Numbered from the stretch's first letter, positions 35,601 through 43,663 are shown. The stretch is DNA of 64,000 nt from UMGS1696 sp964621165 (GCA_964621165.1 CAZULC010000007.1:22552-86551), one strand, 5' to 3'. Notes: generated by a model from the sequence alone, not told the origin. Numbers and translations: made by a program.

Positions 35601-36393
35601 CGTTTGCGTCAACCGCTTCGCTTACCATTCTGCATGAAGCTTCCTTGGGGGCTCCGCCGTAGTCGCCGGTGCCATAGTACATGCTTCTGACGGGACAGCC
35701 CGCGAACTTCTCGTTGTGTTCGATTGCTCTGAGGTATTCCTCTCTGTCGTGAATGGGAGTGTTGTTGCCGCTGCGGTTGAAGTCGTAGGTGTAGTCGCCC
35801 TCGAGAAGGGAGCCAACAACGTAGTTTCCGTCGGGTCCAATCCATTTGCCCAGGTCCATGCGGGGCTTGCCCTTAACCGGCATTGGTTTGGTGACGGAAC
35901 CGTCTTCTTCATACACGGGACCGCCAACGCCCCACACCAGCTTCTGGGTTGAGAATCCGTTCAGTCCCATGTGAGCCTCGATTGAGGGGAGAGCGTAACG
36001 GAAGCCGAAGCAGTCGGTGAGGAAAATGTCGGTGCTTTTTTTGCCGAATTCCTTTTCAAAGAAGCCGTTGCCGAGAAGAATTTGGCGCATGAGGGCTTCC
36101 GATGAGGGAACGTTCACGTCCATTGCGTCCCATGTGCTACCGGATACAGTCCAGCGTCCGTCGGCTATGTACTTTTTCAGCTTCTCATAAAGGTCGGGGT
36201 AGTATTCCTTCGCCAGCTTGTAGCGGAAGGCTCCCTCGAAGTTCATGCGGTAGTTCGGGTATTTTTCGATTAGCTCGAAGTTTCTCTCGAGTGTAGTCTT
36301 GACGCAGTCTCTGATAGTGTCCTGAATCGTCCAGTTCCACTGAGTGTCAAGGTGCGCGTTGGCTACCACGTAGAGCTTATTTTTGTTTGCCAT
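32620..36393 (-). CDS. GH38 alpha-mannosidase with C-terminal discoidin domain
   Basis: A 1257-residue glycoside hydrolase family 38 enzyme. NAHLDTQWNW (residues ~12-21) supplies zinc ligands, and LTDCFGFRYALPS carries the catalytic aspartate. WHQFHDDLPGTS is another family signature. The beta-rich C-terminal GH38 modules follow to ~residue 850. Around 1010-1100 a repeat of the divergent InlB type (YVFKKWDCD ... VKMPDHDVTA) is seen, and residues ~1110-1257 form an F5/8-type C discoidin domain (KPCKANGAFNERETPDNAINGN). Surface-type binding modules with no signal peptide are odd. It removes mannose from N-glycan-like oligosaccharides. It is monocistronic. Confidence 0.93.
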   Translation of the reverse strand: MANKNKLYVVANAHLDTQWNWTIQDTIRDCVKTTLERNFELIEKYPNYRMNFEGAFRYKLAKEYYPDLYEKLKKYIADGRWTVSGSTWDAMDVNVPSSEALMRQILLGNGFFEKEFGKKSTDIFLTDCFGFRYALPSIEAHMGLNGFSTQKLVWGVGGPVYEEDGSVTKPMPVKGKPRMDLGKWIGPDGNYVVGSLLEGDYTYDFNRSGNNTPIHDREEYLRAIEHNEKFAGCPVRSMYYGTGDYGGAPKEASCRMVSEAVDANGPDKKFEVIAASTDQIFNELTKEEIDRLPAYDGELLIPHGSGALTSHTINKRWNRKNELLADSAERAAVVSAWLGADEYPAERLETAWKTFLWHQFHDDLPGTSIASAYVFTYNDYVIALNMFASELANAVGGMTTALDTNVKGTPVVVYNPVSYERNDVVCAGIDVKTPYVRVFDDRGNEVPAQLSTVDGKCFVKFSANVAPVSCSVFDVQESETPSTLKSSLTVTTRSLENQRYKVTLNNDGDIASIIDKQNGNTELFSAPSQLEIGPDNSTTWPSWELVWDDALKEPAIVKDNASFEIVDDGAAVISLKVTRTYEGSTFTQTISLWDGGQRVDVANYVEWYQQKSNLRAAFHMSVSNPKAVFDLGLGAIESGNTDSFPYYQHCTHQWADLTAEDGSYGVSILNDCKYGMDKPNDNTLRLTLIHTPLGAFMPQSGQDWQDMGPNTFTYSITGHKGFRDGTTKEAAELNQPMIPFTTAKHTGETKAISLLSISDEHVIVRAVKKEEKGERIIVRVQETSGKGSENCSLKFMTAITSAVETNGYEDEISAAEYKDDTLTFTLTPYGVKTFALTLAEPEKKFVKSEQQIITLPCNKRVTTTNTTRGSRDFADGISIPSEIYEENVKAGGISFKLNPAVAENAVVCAGQKITLPEGYDTLYILAASAHGDKTVTFTVDGKPVEVTVQDFKEDVGAWEQLVNGRSCLIKRDEIAVNYTHTHDKDGDRLYLFAYLFKYAIDIKGAKEVTLPEDSDILVMAATVVKEAGKASPLAPLYDVADKNTNPTHTLTIVSADGEIQKTVEAPEGKLLLVSVGCYENGYVFKKWDCDCISVECGNQAVVKMPDHDVTARVIAEKLGEGVLMNKPCKANGAFNERETPDNAINGNEDSKWCVATQDNISWLEVDAGGEVTVDKYFIMHAGVHESRGWNTSDFKIEYKSNEADEWKVADEVKGNEENVTYKSFAPVTGRYFRLYITKATQGGDPTVRINMFEIFKA

Positions 36394-36546
36394 TTGTACC
36401 TCCGTAATGTTTATGAAATTATGGATTTAACCATGTTTTATCAGTATAATTATAACGCAAAAATAGTCTCAATATGTTGCGGGAATATTAATTTTTAGCA
36501 AGTTTTCATCTTGAAGATGGAGCCGGGCAGTAAAGAGTTCCCACGG

Positions 36547-36610
36547 GTCGGGAAGCCCCGACAGGCTTAAACGGCGTTTGTTCAGTTGAAATCGTAAGCC
36601 AACCCATGAC
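36547..36610 (+). repeat. dispersed intergenic element, copy A
   Basis: Begins with hairpin GTCGGG-AAGC-CCCGAC and continues AGGC..AAACGGC.TTT.TT.AGT to CCCATGAC. It aligns with the minus strand of the repeats at 38.3-38.5 kb and 57.7 kb. It lies in the 430-base gap between the mannosidase and FAD genes, which otherwise holds only GCCCACTT repeats and no convincing gene. Confidence 0.5.
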
Positions 36611-36648
36611 CGTATTGTTTGTTTCTGTACTGACACGAAAGTCTCTGT

Positions 36649-36744
36649 CCACTTTTCTGCCCACTTTTTGGGCAAGCCCACTTTTTTCGCCGAACGGGAC
36701 TTCAAATGGTTAAAAAACAAACTTGTTGCCCACTTTGCCCACTT
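36649..36744. repeat. irregular GCCCACTT repeats
   Basis: Five copies of (G)CCCACTT occur at 36649, 36659, 36676, 36728 and 36737. On the minus strand an 83-codon open frame starting TTG at 36720 reads through some of them as KWA-type repeats, but no ribosome site or known domain supports it as a gene. Confidence 0.45.
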
Positions 36745-36823
36745 GTTTCCGAAAACTTTTTAATCCAAAAAATCACTTATATATAAAAGGTTTGGGAAAA
36801 AAAGTGAGCATTTGGCCAGAGAC

Positions 36824-38206
36824 TTATTTCAGGCTTCCCGACAGAATCTTCCTTGCCACAAAGACTCCGCTGGCTGAGGCGTGGGAGAGGGAGTGGGTGA
36901 TTCCGCTGCCGTCGCCTATGATGTACAGCCCCGGGTACTTGCTCTCGAGGTTTTCGTCCACGTCCACTTCCATATTGTAGAACTTGACCTCAACCCCATA
37001 AAGCAGTGTGTCATCGTTTGCCACACCGGGGGCGATTTTGTCGAGGGCGTATATCATCTCGATTATTCCGTCTAGTATCCGCTTGGGTAGAACGAGGCTT
37101 AGGTCTCCGGGAGTCGCCGACAGGGTGGGGACTACAAGACCTTCCTCGATTCGCTTGTCATTGCTCCGCCGTCCACGGATTAAGTCACCGAACCGCTGGA
37201 TTATGACCCCGCCGCCCAACATATTTGACAACCGTGCAATGCTCTCGCCGTAGCCGTTGCTGTCCTTGAATGGATCGGAGAAGTGCTTTGATACCAGCAG
37301 CGCGAAGTTTGTGTTGTCCGTCAGCTTGGACTTGTCTTCGTAGCTGTGACCGTTTACCGTGACGATTCCGTTTGTGTTTTCGTTGACTACGATTCCGTGT
37401 GGGTTCATGCAGAAGGTGCGCACATTGTCCTCGAATTTTTCCGTCCGGTAGACGATTTTGCTCTCGTACAGCTCGTCAGTCAAATGGGAGAACACCACCG
37501 ACGGAATCTCAACCCGCACACCTATGTCAACCCGGTTTGATTTCGTCTCAATCCCAAGCTCCCGGCAGGTCGACTCCATCCATTTGCTTCCCGAACGTCC
37601 AACGGACACCACGCATTTGTCCGAGGTCAGCTCGTCCCCCCGCTCGGTAACAACGGTATAGCTCCCGTCGCTGTTTACCCGAATATGCTCGACGGCTGTA
37701 TTGCAGAAGATGTCCGCCTTTTCCGAGAGAATTTCGTAGAGGTTTGAGAGAACCACGTAGTTTTTATCTGTTCCCAGATGGCGCACGGACGCGTCGAGTA
37801 AGTTCAGCTTGTTTTGCAGGCAGAGCTTTTTGAATTTCGTCCCAGCGGTGGAGTACAGCCGTGTTCCCTCGCCGCCGTGAGTCAGGTTTATTCCATCCAC
37901 GTATTCCATCAGCTCGAGAGCCTTTTTCTTGCCTATATGCTCGTACAGCGTGCCGCCGAAGTTGTTTGTGATGTTGTATTTGCCGTCGGAAAAAGCACCC
38001 GCCCCGCCGAATCCGCTCATGATGGAGCAGTGCTTGCATCCCACACAGGACTTGATTTTATCCCCGTCAATGGGACAGCGGCGTTTTTCAAGTGGGTTTC
38101 CCGCCTCGATTAGGGCAGCTTTTATGTCTGGGTTTTGTTTTGTCAGCTCGAACGCCGTGAAGATTCCCCCGGGTCCCGCGCCGATTATGATAACGTCGTA
38201 TTTCAT
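36824..38206 (-). CDS. NAD(P)/FAD-dependent dehydrogenase
   Basis: A 460-residue flavoprotein of the COG2509-type FAD-dependent dehydrogenases. The N-terminal dinucleotide fold is YDVIIIGAGPGGIFTAFEL with the closing Glu in ALIEAGNPL. CPIDGDKIKSCVGCKHC is a family cysteine region, and GFGGAGAFSDGKYN follows. The C-terminal FAD motif is GLYIIGDGSGITHSLSHA. Substrate unknown; relatives are often annotated as uncharacterised or thioredoxin-reductase-like oxidoreductases. Its promoter overlaps the edge of the tandem repeat upstream. Confidence 0.88.
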   Translation of the reverse strand: MKYDVIIIGAGPGGIFTAFELTKQNPDIKAALIEAGNPLEKRRCPIDGDKIKSCVGCKHCSIMSGFGGAGAFSDGKYNITNNFGGTLYEHIGKKKALELMEYVDGINLTHGGEGTRLYSTAGTKFKKLCLQNKLNLLDASVRHLGTDKNYVVLSNLYEILSEKADIFCNTAVEHIRVNSDGSYTVVTERGDELTSDKCVVSVGRSGSKWMESTCRELGIETKSNRVDIGVRVEIPSVVFSHLTDELYESKIVYRTEKFEDNVRTFCMNPHGIVVNENTNGIVTVNGHSYEDKSKLTDNTNFALLVSKHFSDPFKDSNGYGESIARLSNMLGGGVIIQRFGDLIRGRRSNDKRIEEGLVVPTLSATPGDLSLVLPKRILDGIIEMIYALDKIAPGVANDDTLLYGVEVKFYNMEVDVDENLESKYPGLYIIGDGSGITHSLSHASASGVFVARKILSGSLK

Positions 38207-38238
38207 TAGATTACCGCCTTTGGTTTGGTTACATATAT

Positions 38239-38268
38239 ATTATACTATATTCCGCAGGGCAAAGTCAA
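38239..38268 (-). promoter_or_regulatory. sigma-A promoter of the FAD dehydrogenase gene
   Basis: On the minus strand TTGACT (forward 38263-38268), an 18-base gap and TATAAT (forward 38239-38244), 33 bases upstream of the start. The -35 lies inside the first tandem repeat unit; later units carry the -35 but no -10. Confidence 0.6.
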
Positions 38269-38515
38269 GAGGCTGTAATGTTTACGAAATATGCGGGAGC
38301 TTTAGTTTGTCGTCGTGGGATGACTTATAATTATGACTTAAGAAATGCCGTATTTGCCTGCGGGGGCTTCCCCGCAAAGTCAAGAGGCTGTAATGTTTAC
38401 AAAATATGCGGGAGCTTTAGTTTATCGTCGTGGGATGACTTATAATTATGACTGAAGAAATGCCGTATTTGCCCGCGGGGGCTTCCCCGCAAAGTCAAGG
38501 GGCTGTAATGTTCAT
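38260..38515. repeat. tandem 115-bp repeat containing copies B and C of the dispersed element
   Basis: Units 38260-38374 and 38375-38489 differ at only about four positions, and a third unit is cut off after ~25 bases. Each unit contains GCGGGG-GCTT-CCCCGC, a perfect 6-bp hairpin. The core of each unit (38295-38375 and 38410-38490) matches the elements at 36.5 and 57.7 kb. The 379-base gap holds no gene. Confidence 0.85.
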
Positions 38516-38585
38516 AAGATATAGGTAGAAATACCGCTGAATTTGTGGTATAATTAAAGAAAATATTGAAACATGGTGAATTATA

Positions 38586-39935
38586 ATGAATATTTGCGTT
38601 ATCAACGGCTCGCCGAGGGGGGAGAGAAGCGTTACCTTGCAGACCGTGCTGTATCTTGAGAAGCTCAACCCCGCTCATGAGTTCAGATACATCAACGCCG
38701 GAGTGAAAATCAAGGTCTATGAGCGTGACATGACGGAAGCGAAGGACGCGCTTGAGTGGGCGGATATGATTCTGTTTTCCTATCCGGTTTACACCTTCCT
38801 CGCGCCGAGTCAGCTTCACCGGTTCATTGAGCTTGTGAAGGGGCTGAATCTCGACATGTCGGGGAAGTTTGCCACGCAGATTACCACATCAAAGCACTTC
38901 TACGACGTGACCGCACATAAATATATTGAAGAAAACTGCCGGGACTTGGGCTTGAAGTATGTGCTCGGGCTTTCAGCGGACATGGAGGATTTGCTCACGG
39001 AAAAGGGTCGGCGGGAAGCGGAGTTGTTTTTCGCATACCTCTGCCGCTGTGTGGAGGATGACGTTTACGAGACCGGGGCGGCTCAGGTTCAGGCTTTGGC
39101 TGGGGACGCGTTCGTTATGGATGAAGAACATTTCAACGCCGCGTACGAATCCGACACCTACGACACCGTTATTGTAGCCGACCTCGCGGAAGATGATGTT
39201 AAACTCAGGGCAATGATTGACGCGTTCCGTGAGAGATTCCCCTACCATACAAGGCTCGTGAACATACGGGAGTACCCTTTTGCCGGGGGATGTCTTGGCT
39301 GTCTCAGGTGTGCGGTCAGCGGGGCGTGTGTGTACAAGGACGGGTTTGATTTGTTCCTGCGGGAGAAAATCGAGTCAGCGGACTGCACGGTCTATGCCTT
39401 TACCATATCCGACCACAGCATGGGCGCGAGATTCAAGATGTTCGACGACCGCCGATTCTGCAACGGACACAGAACTACGACGGAGGGGCATCCGGTGGGA
39501 TATATTATCAACGGCAAACTCGAGTGCGAAGCGAACCTGAAAACCGTCATCGAAGCCCGTGCGTCCGTTGGCAACAATTTTCTCGCCGGGGAAGCCGTGG
39601 ACGGGGCTAGTATGTCCGCTATGATAAAACGGCTGACGTATGCCCTCGAGAATGGGTACAATCAGCCGAGAAATTTCTGGGGTGTGGGCGGGATGAAGAT
39701 ATTCCGTGACCTCATCTGGGGCATGCGCGGAATCATGACAGCCGACCACCGCTTCTACAAAGAGAAAGGGATGTACGACTTCCCCCAGAAGAAGCGCGGG
39801 AATATGATAAAGATGGTGATTCTGGGGAAGCTTTTGCGCAGTCCGCTGGTCAAAGGTAAAGCCGGTAAGCTGATGGACAAGGGCATGGTCGCGCCCTACA
39901 AAAAGGTGATTGAACAGGCCGTGAAAGAGAAATAA
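38586..39935 (+). CDS. double flavodoxin-fold NAD(P)H/FMN oxidoreductase
   Basis: A 449-residue protein that seems to fuse two flavodoxin-like units. The first starts VINGSPRGERSVT (FMN phosphate loop) and has SYPVYTFLAPSQLHRF. The second, from about residue 195, includes GGCLGCLRCAVSGACVYKDG, the cysteine pattern of iron-sulfur flavoproteins, then TISDHSMGARFKMFDDRR. The last ~70 residues are basic and helical. Substrate unknown; a redox role with ferredoxin-linked metabolism is inferred. GGTGA precedes ATG. Confidence 0.83.
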   Translation: MNICVINGSPRGERSVTLQTVLYLEKLNPAHEFRYINAGVKIKVYERDMTEAKDALEWADMILFSYPVYTFLAPSQLHRFIELVKGLNLDMSGKFATQITTSKHFYDVTAHKYIEENCRDLGLKYVLGLSADMEDLLTEKGRREAELFFAYLCRCVEDDVYETGAAQVQALAGDAFVMDEEHFNAAYESDTYDTVIVADLAEDDVKLRAMIDAFRERFPYHTRLVNIREYPFAGGCLGCLRCAVSGACVYKDGFDLFLREKIESADCTVYAFTISDHSMGARFKMFDDRRFCNGHRTTTEGHPVGYIINGKLECEANLKTVIEARASVGNNFLAGEAVDGASMSAMIKRLTYALENGYNQPRNFWGVGGMKIFRDLIWGMRGIMTADHRFYKEKGMYDFPQKKRGNMIKMVILGKLLRSPLVKGKAGKLMDKGMVAPYKKVIEQAVKEK

Positions 39936-40043
39936 GTCTCAAGAAATTGCAAATGGACAAATGTACTGTGCGGCGGTGGTTTGCGCTTGTCCGGCTTTGG
40001 AGTCGCGAAAAACTATGGTTATTACTTTACTTTTGTATAGTTT

Positions 40044-40412
40044 TCAGCTTTTGCTTTTGCTTTTGAAGATTAAGGATGACAAAAGTCCAAAGAACAACGC
40101 GGCGGTGATTCCTCCGGCTGAGGCTGTGAGACCTCCCGTCAGCGCACCAAGCAGTCCGTCTTTGTCAACGGCTTCACGTACGCCTTTGCTTATGATGTAG
40201 CCAAAGCCCGTTAAGGGGACTGAAGCTCCAGCTCCGGCGAACTCAACGAAGGGCTTGTAGACTCCGATTCCCCCGAGAATTACCCCTGCCACCACATAGC
40301 AAACGAGGATTCTCGCGGGAGTTATAGCGGTGCGGTCGATTAGAATCTGTGCAAAGGCACACAGCAGTCCCCCTATTACGAAAGCTTTAATATATGCGAA
40401 AAGTATACTCAT
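40044..40412 (-). CDS. spoVAE: stage V sporulation protein AE
   Basis: A 122-residue membrane protein of the SpoVA channel that moves dipicolinate into the forespore and out at germination. Three to four hydrophobic segments and ARILVCYVVAGVILGGIGVYKPFVEFAGAGASVPLTGFG (from residue ~33, here split in reading) mark the family; the core motif is VPLTGFGYIISKGV. Its ATG overlaps the spoVAD stop (ATGA), with AGGAG in the end of spoVAD. It is the last gene of the unit. Confidence 0.93.
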   Translation of the reverse strand: MSILFAYIKAFVIGGLLCAFAQILIDRTAITPARILVCYVVAGVILGGIGVYKPFVEFAGAGASVPLTGFGYIISKGVREAVDKDGLLGALTGGLTASAGGITAALFFGLLSSLIFKSKSKS

Positions 40413-41458
40413 TGTTGTTCTCCTGATTTCATGATTTCTGCACGGGACGCGGCCTTAATTTCCACAAGGTGTGCGATTCCTGGGATTGTCTGACCCTGAT
40501 TCACGGACATGGTGTTCATCAAAGCTCCGGTTGCCATGAAGAGGACCTTTTTCAGCTTGCCCGAAGCTATATTCGGCAGAATGTTCGCCGCCATGACGAC
40601 TGCACTGCACCCGCAGCCCGAGCCTCCCGCGTGAGTGTCCGAGTTGTCCGGTGAGAAAATCATCATTCCGCAGTCGGCGTGGTTTTTTCCTATATTAATT
40701 CCCCGTGACAGAAGCAGGTCAAGGAAAATCGCGCTTCCTTCACGTCCGAGGTCCCCTGTGAGGATGAGGTCGTATTCGTCGGTGGAGTGGGTGGTCATGT
40801 ACCGCTCGATTGTGTCAGCCGCCGCGGGAGCCATTGCCGCACCCATGTTGTTGGCGTCTGTGATTCCACGGTCAACGATTCTTCCGGGCATGACTGAGAC
40901 GATTTCTGGGATATAGTCGGTTTTTACGTTTTTAACGTCCGACCGCAGGGATGAATACACGAACGCGCCCGAGCCTGTAACCGTCCATTGGGATGTTGGG
41001 GGACGCTGACCGCCGTACTCGAGGGGATAGCGGAACTGCCTTTCAGCCGAGCAGAAGTGGGATGAAGTCACCGACGCGCACCGGCTGTACACTCCTCCGG
41101 CGAAAACCGTCGACATCAGCATTCCCTCAGCCGCAGTGGAGCATGCCCCGAACAGCCCTAGAAAGGGTATATCGAAGGAGAGAAGCCCGAATGAGGATGA
41201 AATGCACTGGTTTATGAGGTCCCCGGCGAAGAGAACGTCAACCTCGCTTTTGTCAATCCCAGCCTTGCCGAGAGCCAGAGATAGTGCAAGCCTCTGCATT
41301 TCACTCTCGGATTTTTCCCATGTGTCACGTCCGAACCTGTCGTCTCCGCTTATGTCAAACAGGCGGCCGAGAGGTCCGTTTTTTTCTTTCTGACCTGCCA
41401 CCGAAGCCGAAGATATGATGTAAACCCTCTTTTTTGGGCTGATTGTTGTGTTTGTCAC
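40409..41458 (-). CDS. spoVAD: stage V sporulation protein AD
   Basis: The dipicolinate-binding, thiolase-fold component of the SpoVA channel; 349 residues, usual length. GPLGRLFD, LFAGDLINQCISSSFGL and GLFGACSTAAEG (thiolase-like cysteine region) are present, with GAFVYSS and GGSGCGCSAVV later. Translation starts at GTG 41458 with GGAG upstream. The usual upstream partner spoVAC is absent here: the 417-base gap before spoVAD contains no membrane-protein frame. A sigma-G-like promoter candidate lies 76 bases upstream. Confidence 0.94.
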   Translation of the reverse strand: MTNTTISPKKRVYIISSASVAGQKEKNGPLGRLFDISGDDRFGRDTWEKSESEMQRLALSLALGKAGIDKSEVDVLFAGDLINQCISSSFGLLSFDIPFLGLFGACSTAAEGMLMSTVFAGGVYSRCASVTSSHFCSAERQFRYPLEYGGQRPPTSQWTVTGSGAFVYSSLRSDVKNVKTDYIPEIVSVMPGRIVDRGITDANNMGAAMAPAAADTIERYMTTHSTDEYDLILTGDLGREGSAIFLDLLLSRGINIGKNHADCGMMIFSPDNSDTHAGGSGCGCSAVVMAANILPNIASGKLKKVLFMATGALMNTMSVNQGQTIPGIAHLVEIKAASRAEIMKSGEQQ

Positions 41459-41533
41459 GTTGATTTACTCCAAAATTATACAGTTTTTCCCGGACAGAAC
41501 CTGATTTTTTATGCTCGGGACTTTTATCATAAC

Positions 41534-41563
41534 TATTATTTGCTGTTATATATAAATTATTCA
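41534..41563 (-). promoter_or_regulatory. candidate forespore sigma-G promoter of spoVAD
   Basis: On the minus strand TGAATA (forward 41558-41563), a 17-base gap and AATAATA (forward 41534-41540), five of seven matches to the CATACTA-type -10. spoVA operons are sigma-G controlled in B. subtilis. The region is AT-rich, so the match is only suggestive. Confidence 0.35.
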
Positions 41564-41751
41564 GTATAATGTTGGCAAAAAACATCTTTGAGAATTTATG
41601 TTCGAGCAAAAACCTTGCCTGATTGTCCGGTCTGCAATTGTAAAATGGTTGATATGCACAAGTTGCGTTCATTTTAGTTGTGCAAAATCACAATGATAAT
41701 TGATTTGAATCAACCATAATCGGTCAAAACATAGAACATTCATTTTACCCC

Positions 41752-41779
41752 TTGACACCGGCAAAAAAAGGAGTATAAT
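41752..41779 (+). promoter_or_regulatory. sigma-A promoter of the HPr-like gene
   Basis: Perfect TTGACA (41752-41757), a 16-base gap and perfect TATAAT (41774-41779). An AT-rich dyad TTGATT/AATCAA (41700-41713) lies 38 bases upstream. Confidence 0.7.
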
Positions 41780-41875
41780 ATAGGCGTCGGCAGGAAAGAG
41801 AAGCTGATGACTTCAACCGAGCCGGAAAAAATCAAATTTATTTAATAAATTGGAAATTGTACAGGAGGTACAGCC

Positions 41876-42109
41876 ATGATTTGCAACAGCAAATATCTTT
41901 ACAAAATCGAACTCGTAACAACCAATGACATTCTTGAATTTGCGCGGATTGCAACGAAGTGTCCGTACGACGTTACTCTTGTAAACGGCAAGCACAGACT
42001 CAACGCCAAGAGCTACCTCGGTGTAACGCTTGCAAAGGTTTCATGGGATGAAATGTATGTCGAGACAGACTTCGACTGCTACTTTGAATTCGAAAAGTTC
42101 ATCAGGTGA
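41876..42109 (+). CDS. HPr-like protein without the phospho-histidine
   Basis: A 77-residue protein with the HPr fold pattern: VTLVNGKHRLNAKSYLGVTLAKV aligns with the HPr strand-helix region that carries regulatory Ser46 (here the serine of AKSYLG; the quoted run is residues ~34-56 and only its motif matters). The active-site His15 loop is replaced by TTNDILEFARIA, which has no histidine. It cannot carry PTS phosphate; a Crh-like regulatory role is possible. AGGAGG lies 7 bases before ATG. It has a strong promoter and a bidirectional terminator. Confidence 0.75.
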   Translation: MICNSKYLYKIELVTTNDILEFARIATKCPYDVTLVNGKHRLNAKSYLGVTLAKVSWDEMYVETDFDCYFEFEKFIR

Positions 42110-42226
42110 GAAACATACTCTTTGATGAGAGCGGATTTTAACAGTCAGCGAAGTATCCGGTGAATGAAATCTATTTCAGCTGAGAATATTGTGAATTAAG
42201 ATATAGTCATAGTATAGGTTCTGATT

Positions 42227-42276
42227 AAAAAAACAACTCGGATTGCGGCACATACCGTTCTCGCGGGTTGTTTTTT
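42227..42276. terminator. bidirectional terminator
   Basis: ACAACTCG (42233-42240) pairs with CGGGTTGT (42264-42271), flanked by A-run and T-run so it can end both the HPr-like gene and the convergent NlpC/P60 gene. An inner CGG/CCG pair may extend the fold. Confidence 0.75.
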
Positions 42277-42281
42277 GCTTT

Positions 42282-43663
42282 TCAGTGAATGACCTGAACG
42301 TTAGTCAGCCCTCCTGGGAGCGACAGACGTGCTTCACACACAGCCTCGCCTCCCTGCGGGGAATGAATGATTACGTGTCTGCCGTCGATTTTGCCCAGAT
42401 ACAGCATGACATGCCCCTTTCGATGAACCGCGGCGGGACCATAGACTTTGTCAAGGCGCGCACTCATCTCGGACGCCGACAGACCCTCGAGGGTTATGTT
42501 TTCGCCGCAGGAGTGTTTTGACATCTCGCCTGTGTTTCTCGGGAGGTAGATTCCGAATGAGCGGAAGACGGAGCAGACAAATCCTGAGCAGTCCACGCCC
42601 CCGTCAGCACCTCCCCAGCCGTACATTGTGCCGAGGTACTTGAATGCCTGATTGTAGTAGTTCGCCATTGTGTAAGGAAGAGACATGTATGCCGCGTCGG
42701 TTTTGGCTATGTCCACTTCAACCGTGGTCAGTTTACCGTCAACCGGCTTTGGAAGAACCGCACAGTAAAACTCCCCTTCGTCGGAAGCACAGGGAAGCCG
42801 GCACCCCATTGACAGGGTAACTCCGTCAGCTTCAACCTTTGGCTCGGTTATGGTGACGTACTTCACGGGATCGGCGAACGTGAGGTAGGATTCCTGTCAC
42901 ACTCGGCTGTTTTTGACTTCTCCACCCATCCGGCGTAGTAGTATGATTGGACGAACAAAAACTCCCCGTCACGGCTCTCGTGAAGGATGAACACCGGGAA
43001 GCCAGTGACCAGCTCTGTCTCCTGAATGGCGCTGTAGTAGTGGTTCGGGTCTTCGGCGGAGTAAAAATCGAGGGTTGTTGGGAATCCCCTCAGGTCGCAC
43101 AGGTCGGTGACAATTCCCAGCCGGACTTCAACCTCTTCTCCTACCAAATCCATGGCGGCGTTGTTTATGATTCTGCTTTTTTCTTCCGGAGTTATCCGCT
43201 CCCCGCGTTTGTTGAATTTGTCTCCGGCCGGCAAGGCGTATTTTTTCATCATGGCGATAACGTCCTTGCCCGGGATTTTCTCCGGCGGCAGGGTCATATC
43301 AGTCACAGTCGGACTTGACTTTATGATTCTGCCGTTCAGCTCTGCAATCTGCTCCGGAGTCAGGATTATCTCGTCCGCCTTACCTTCGCCGTAGGTCATG
43401 TTGTACCGCTTTACCCACATGTCTGCCTCCTCAACAAGCTTTGTCTTTGACATTTCACCTTCATATTCTATGATTTTCTTTGGCAGAATATAGCTATGTT
43501 TATCGTCCTTGTCCGGCTTTTTCGTTTCGCTGACTCCGGAATCGGTTTCGCGGCTGACTTCGCGCAGGGAGATGGAGCATGAAGGAAAAAAGCACATGCC
43601 GAGAACAATCGCGAGTGCGGGAATCATTTTTTTAATTCGGGAAAAATAAGGCTTTTCTTTCAT
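42282..43663 (-). pseudogene. SH3-NlpC/P60 lipoprotein split by a frameshift
   Basis: Two overlapping frames together make one cell-wall peptidase. The upstream frame (43663-42863) has a lipoprotein signal with FFPSC and an SH3-like region (VRLGIVTDLCDLRGFPT, FLFVQSYYYAGWV), then runs out of frame. The downstream frame (to 42282) continues with SYLTFADPVKYVTITEP and a complete NlpC/P60 domain: GVDCSGFVCSVF (Cys), GHVMLYLG (His) and HVIIHSP. The shift must fall between the TGA at 42897-42899 in the second frame and about 42891, not at the nearby A-run; one missing base restores a family-like join. It may be a true mutation or a sequencing error. Confidence 0.8.

Noticed and set aside
36469..36720. 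83-codon minus-strand frame in the mannosidase-FAD gap
   Set aside because: TTG start without ribosome site, overlaps the dispersed element and simple repeats, no recognisable domain.
38260..38515. CRISPR array
   Set aside because: The repeat is one 115-bp unit duplicated head to tail with no unique spacers; there are no cas genes in the window.
42863..42920. Programmed frameshift in the NlpC/P60 gene at the A5 run
   Set aside because: A shift at the A-run would hit the TGA at 42897-42899 in the new frame, so it cannot yield the full protein.
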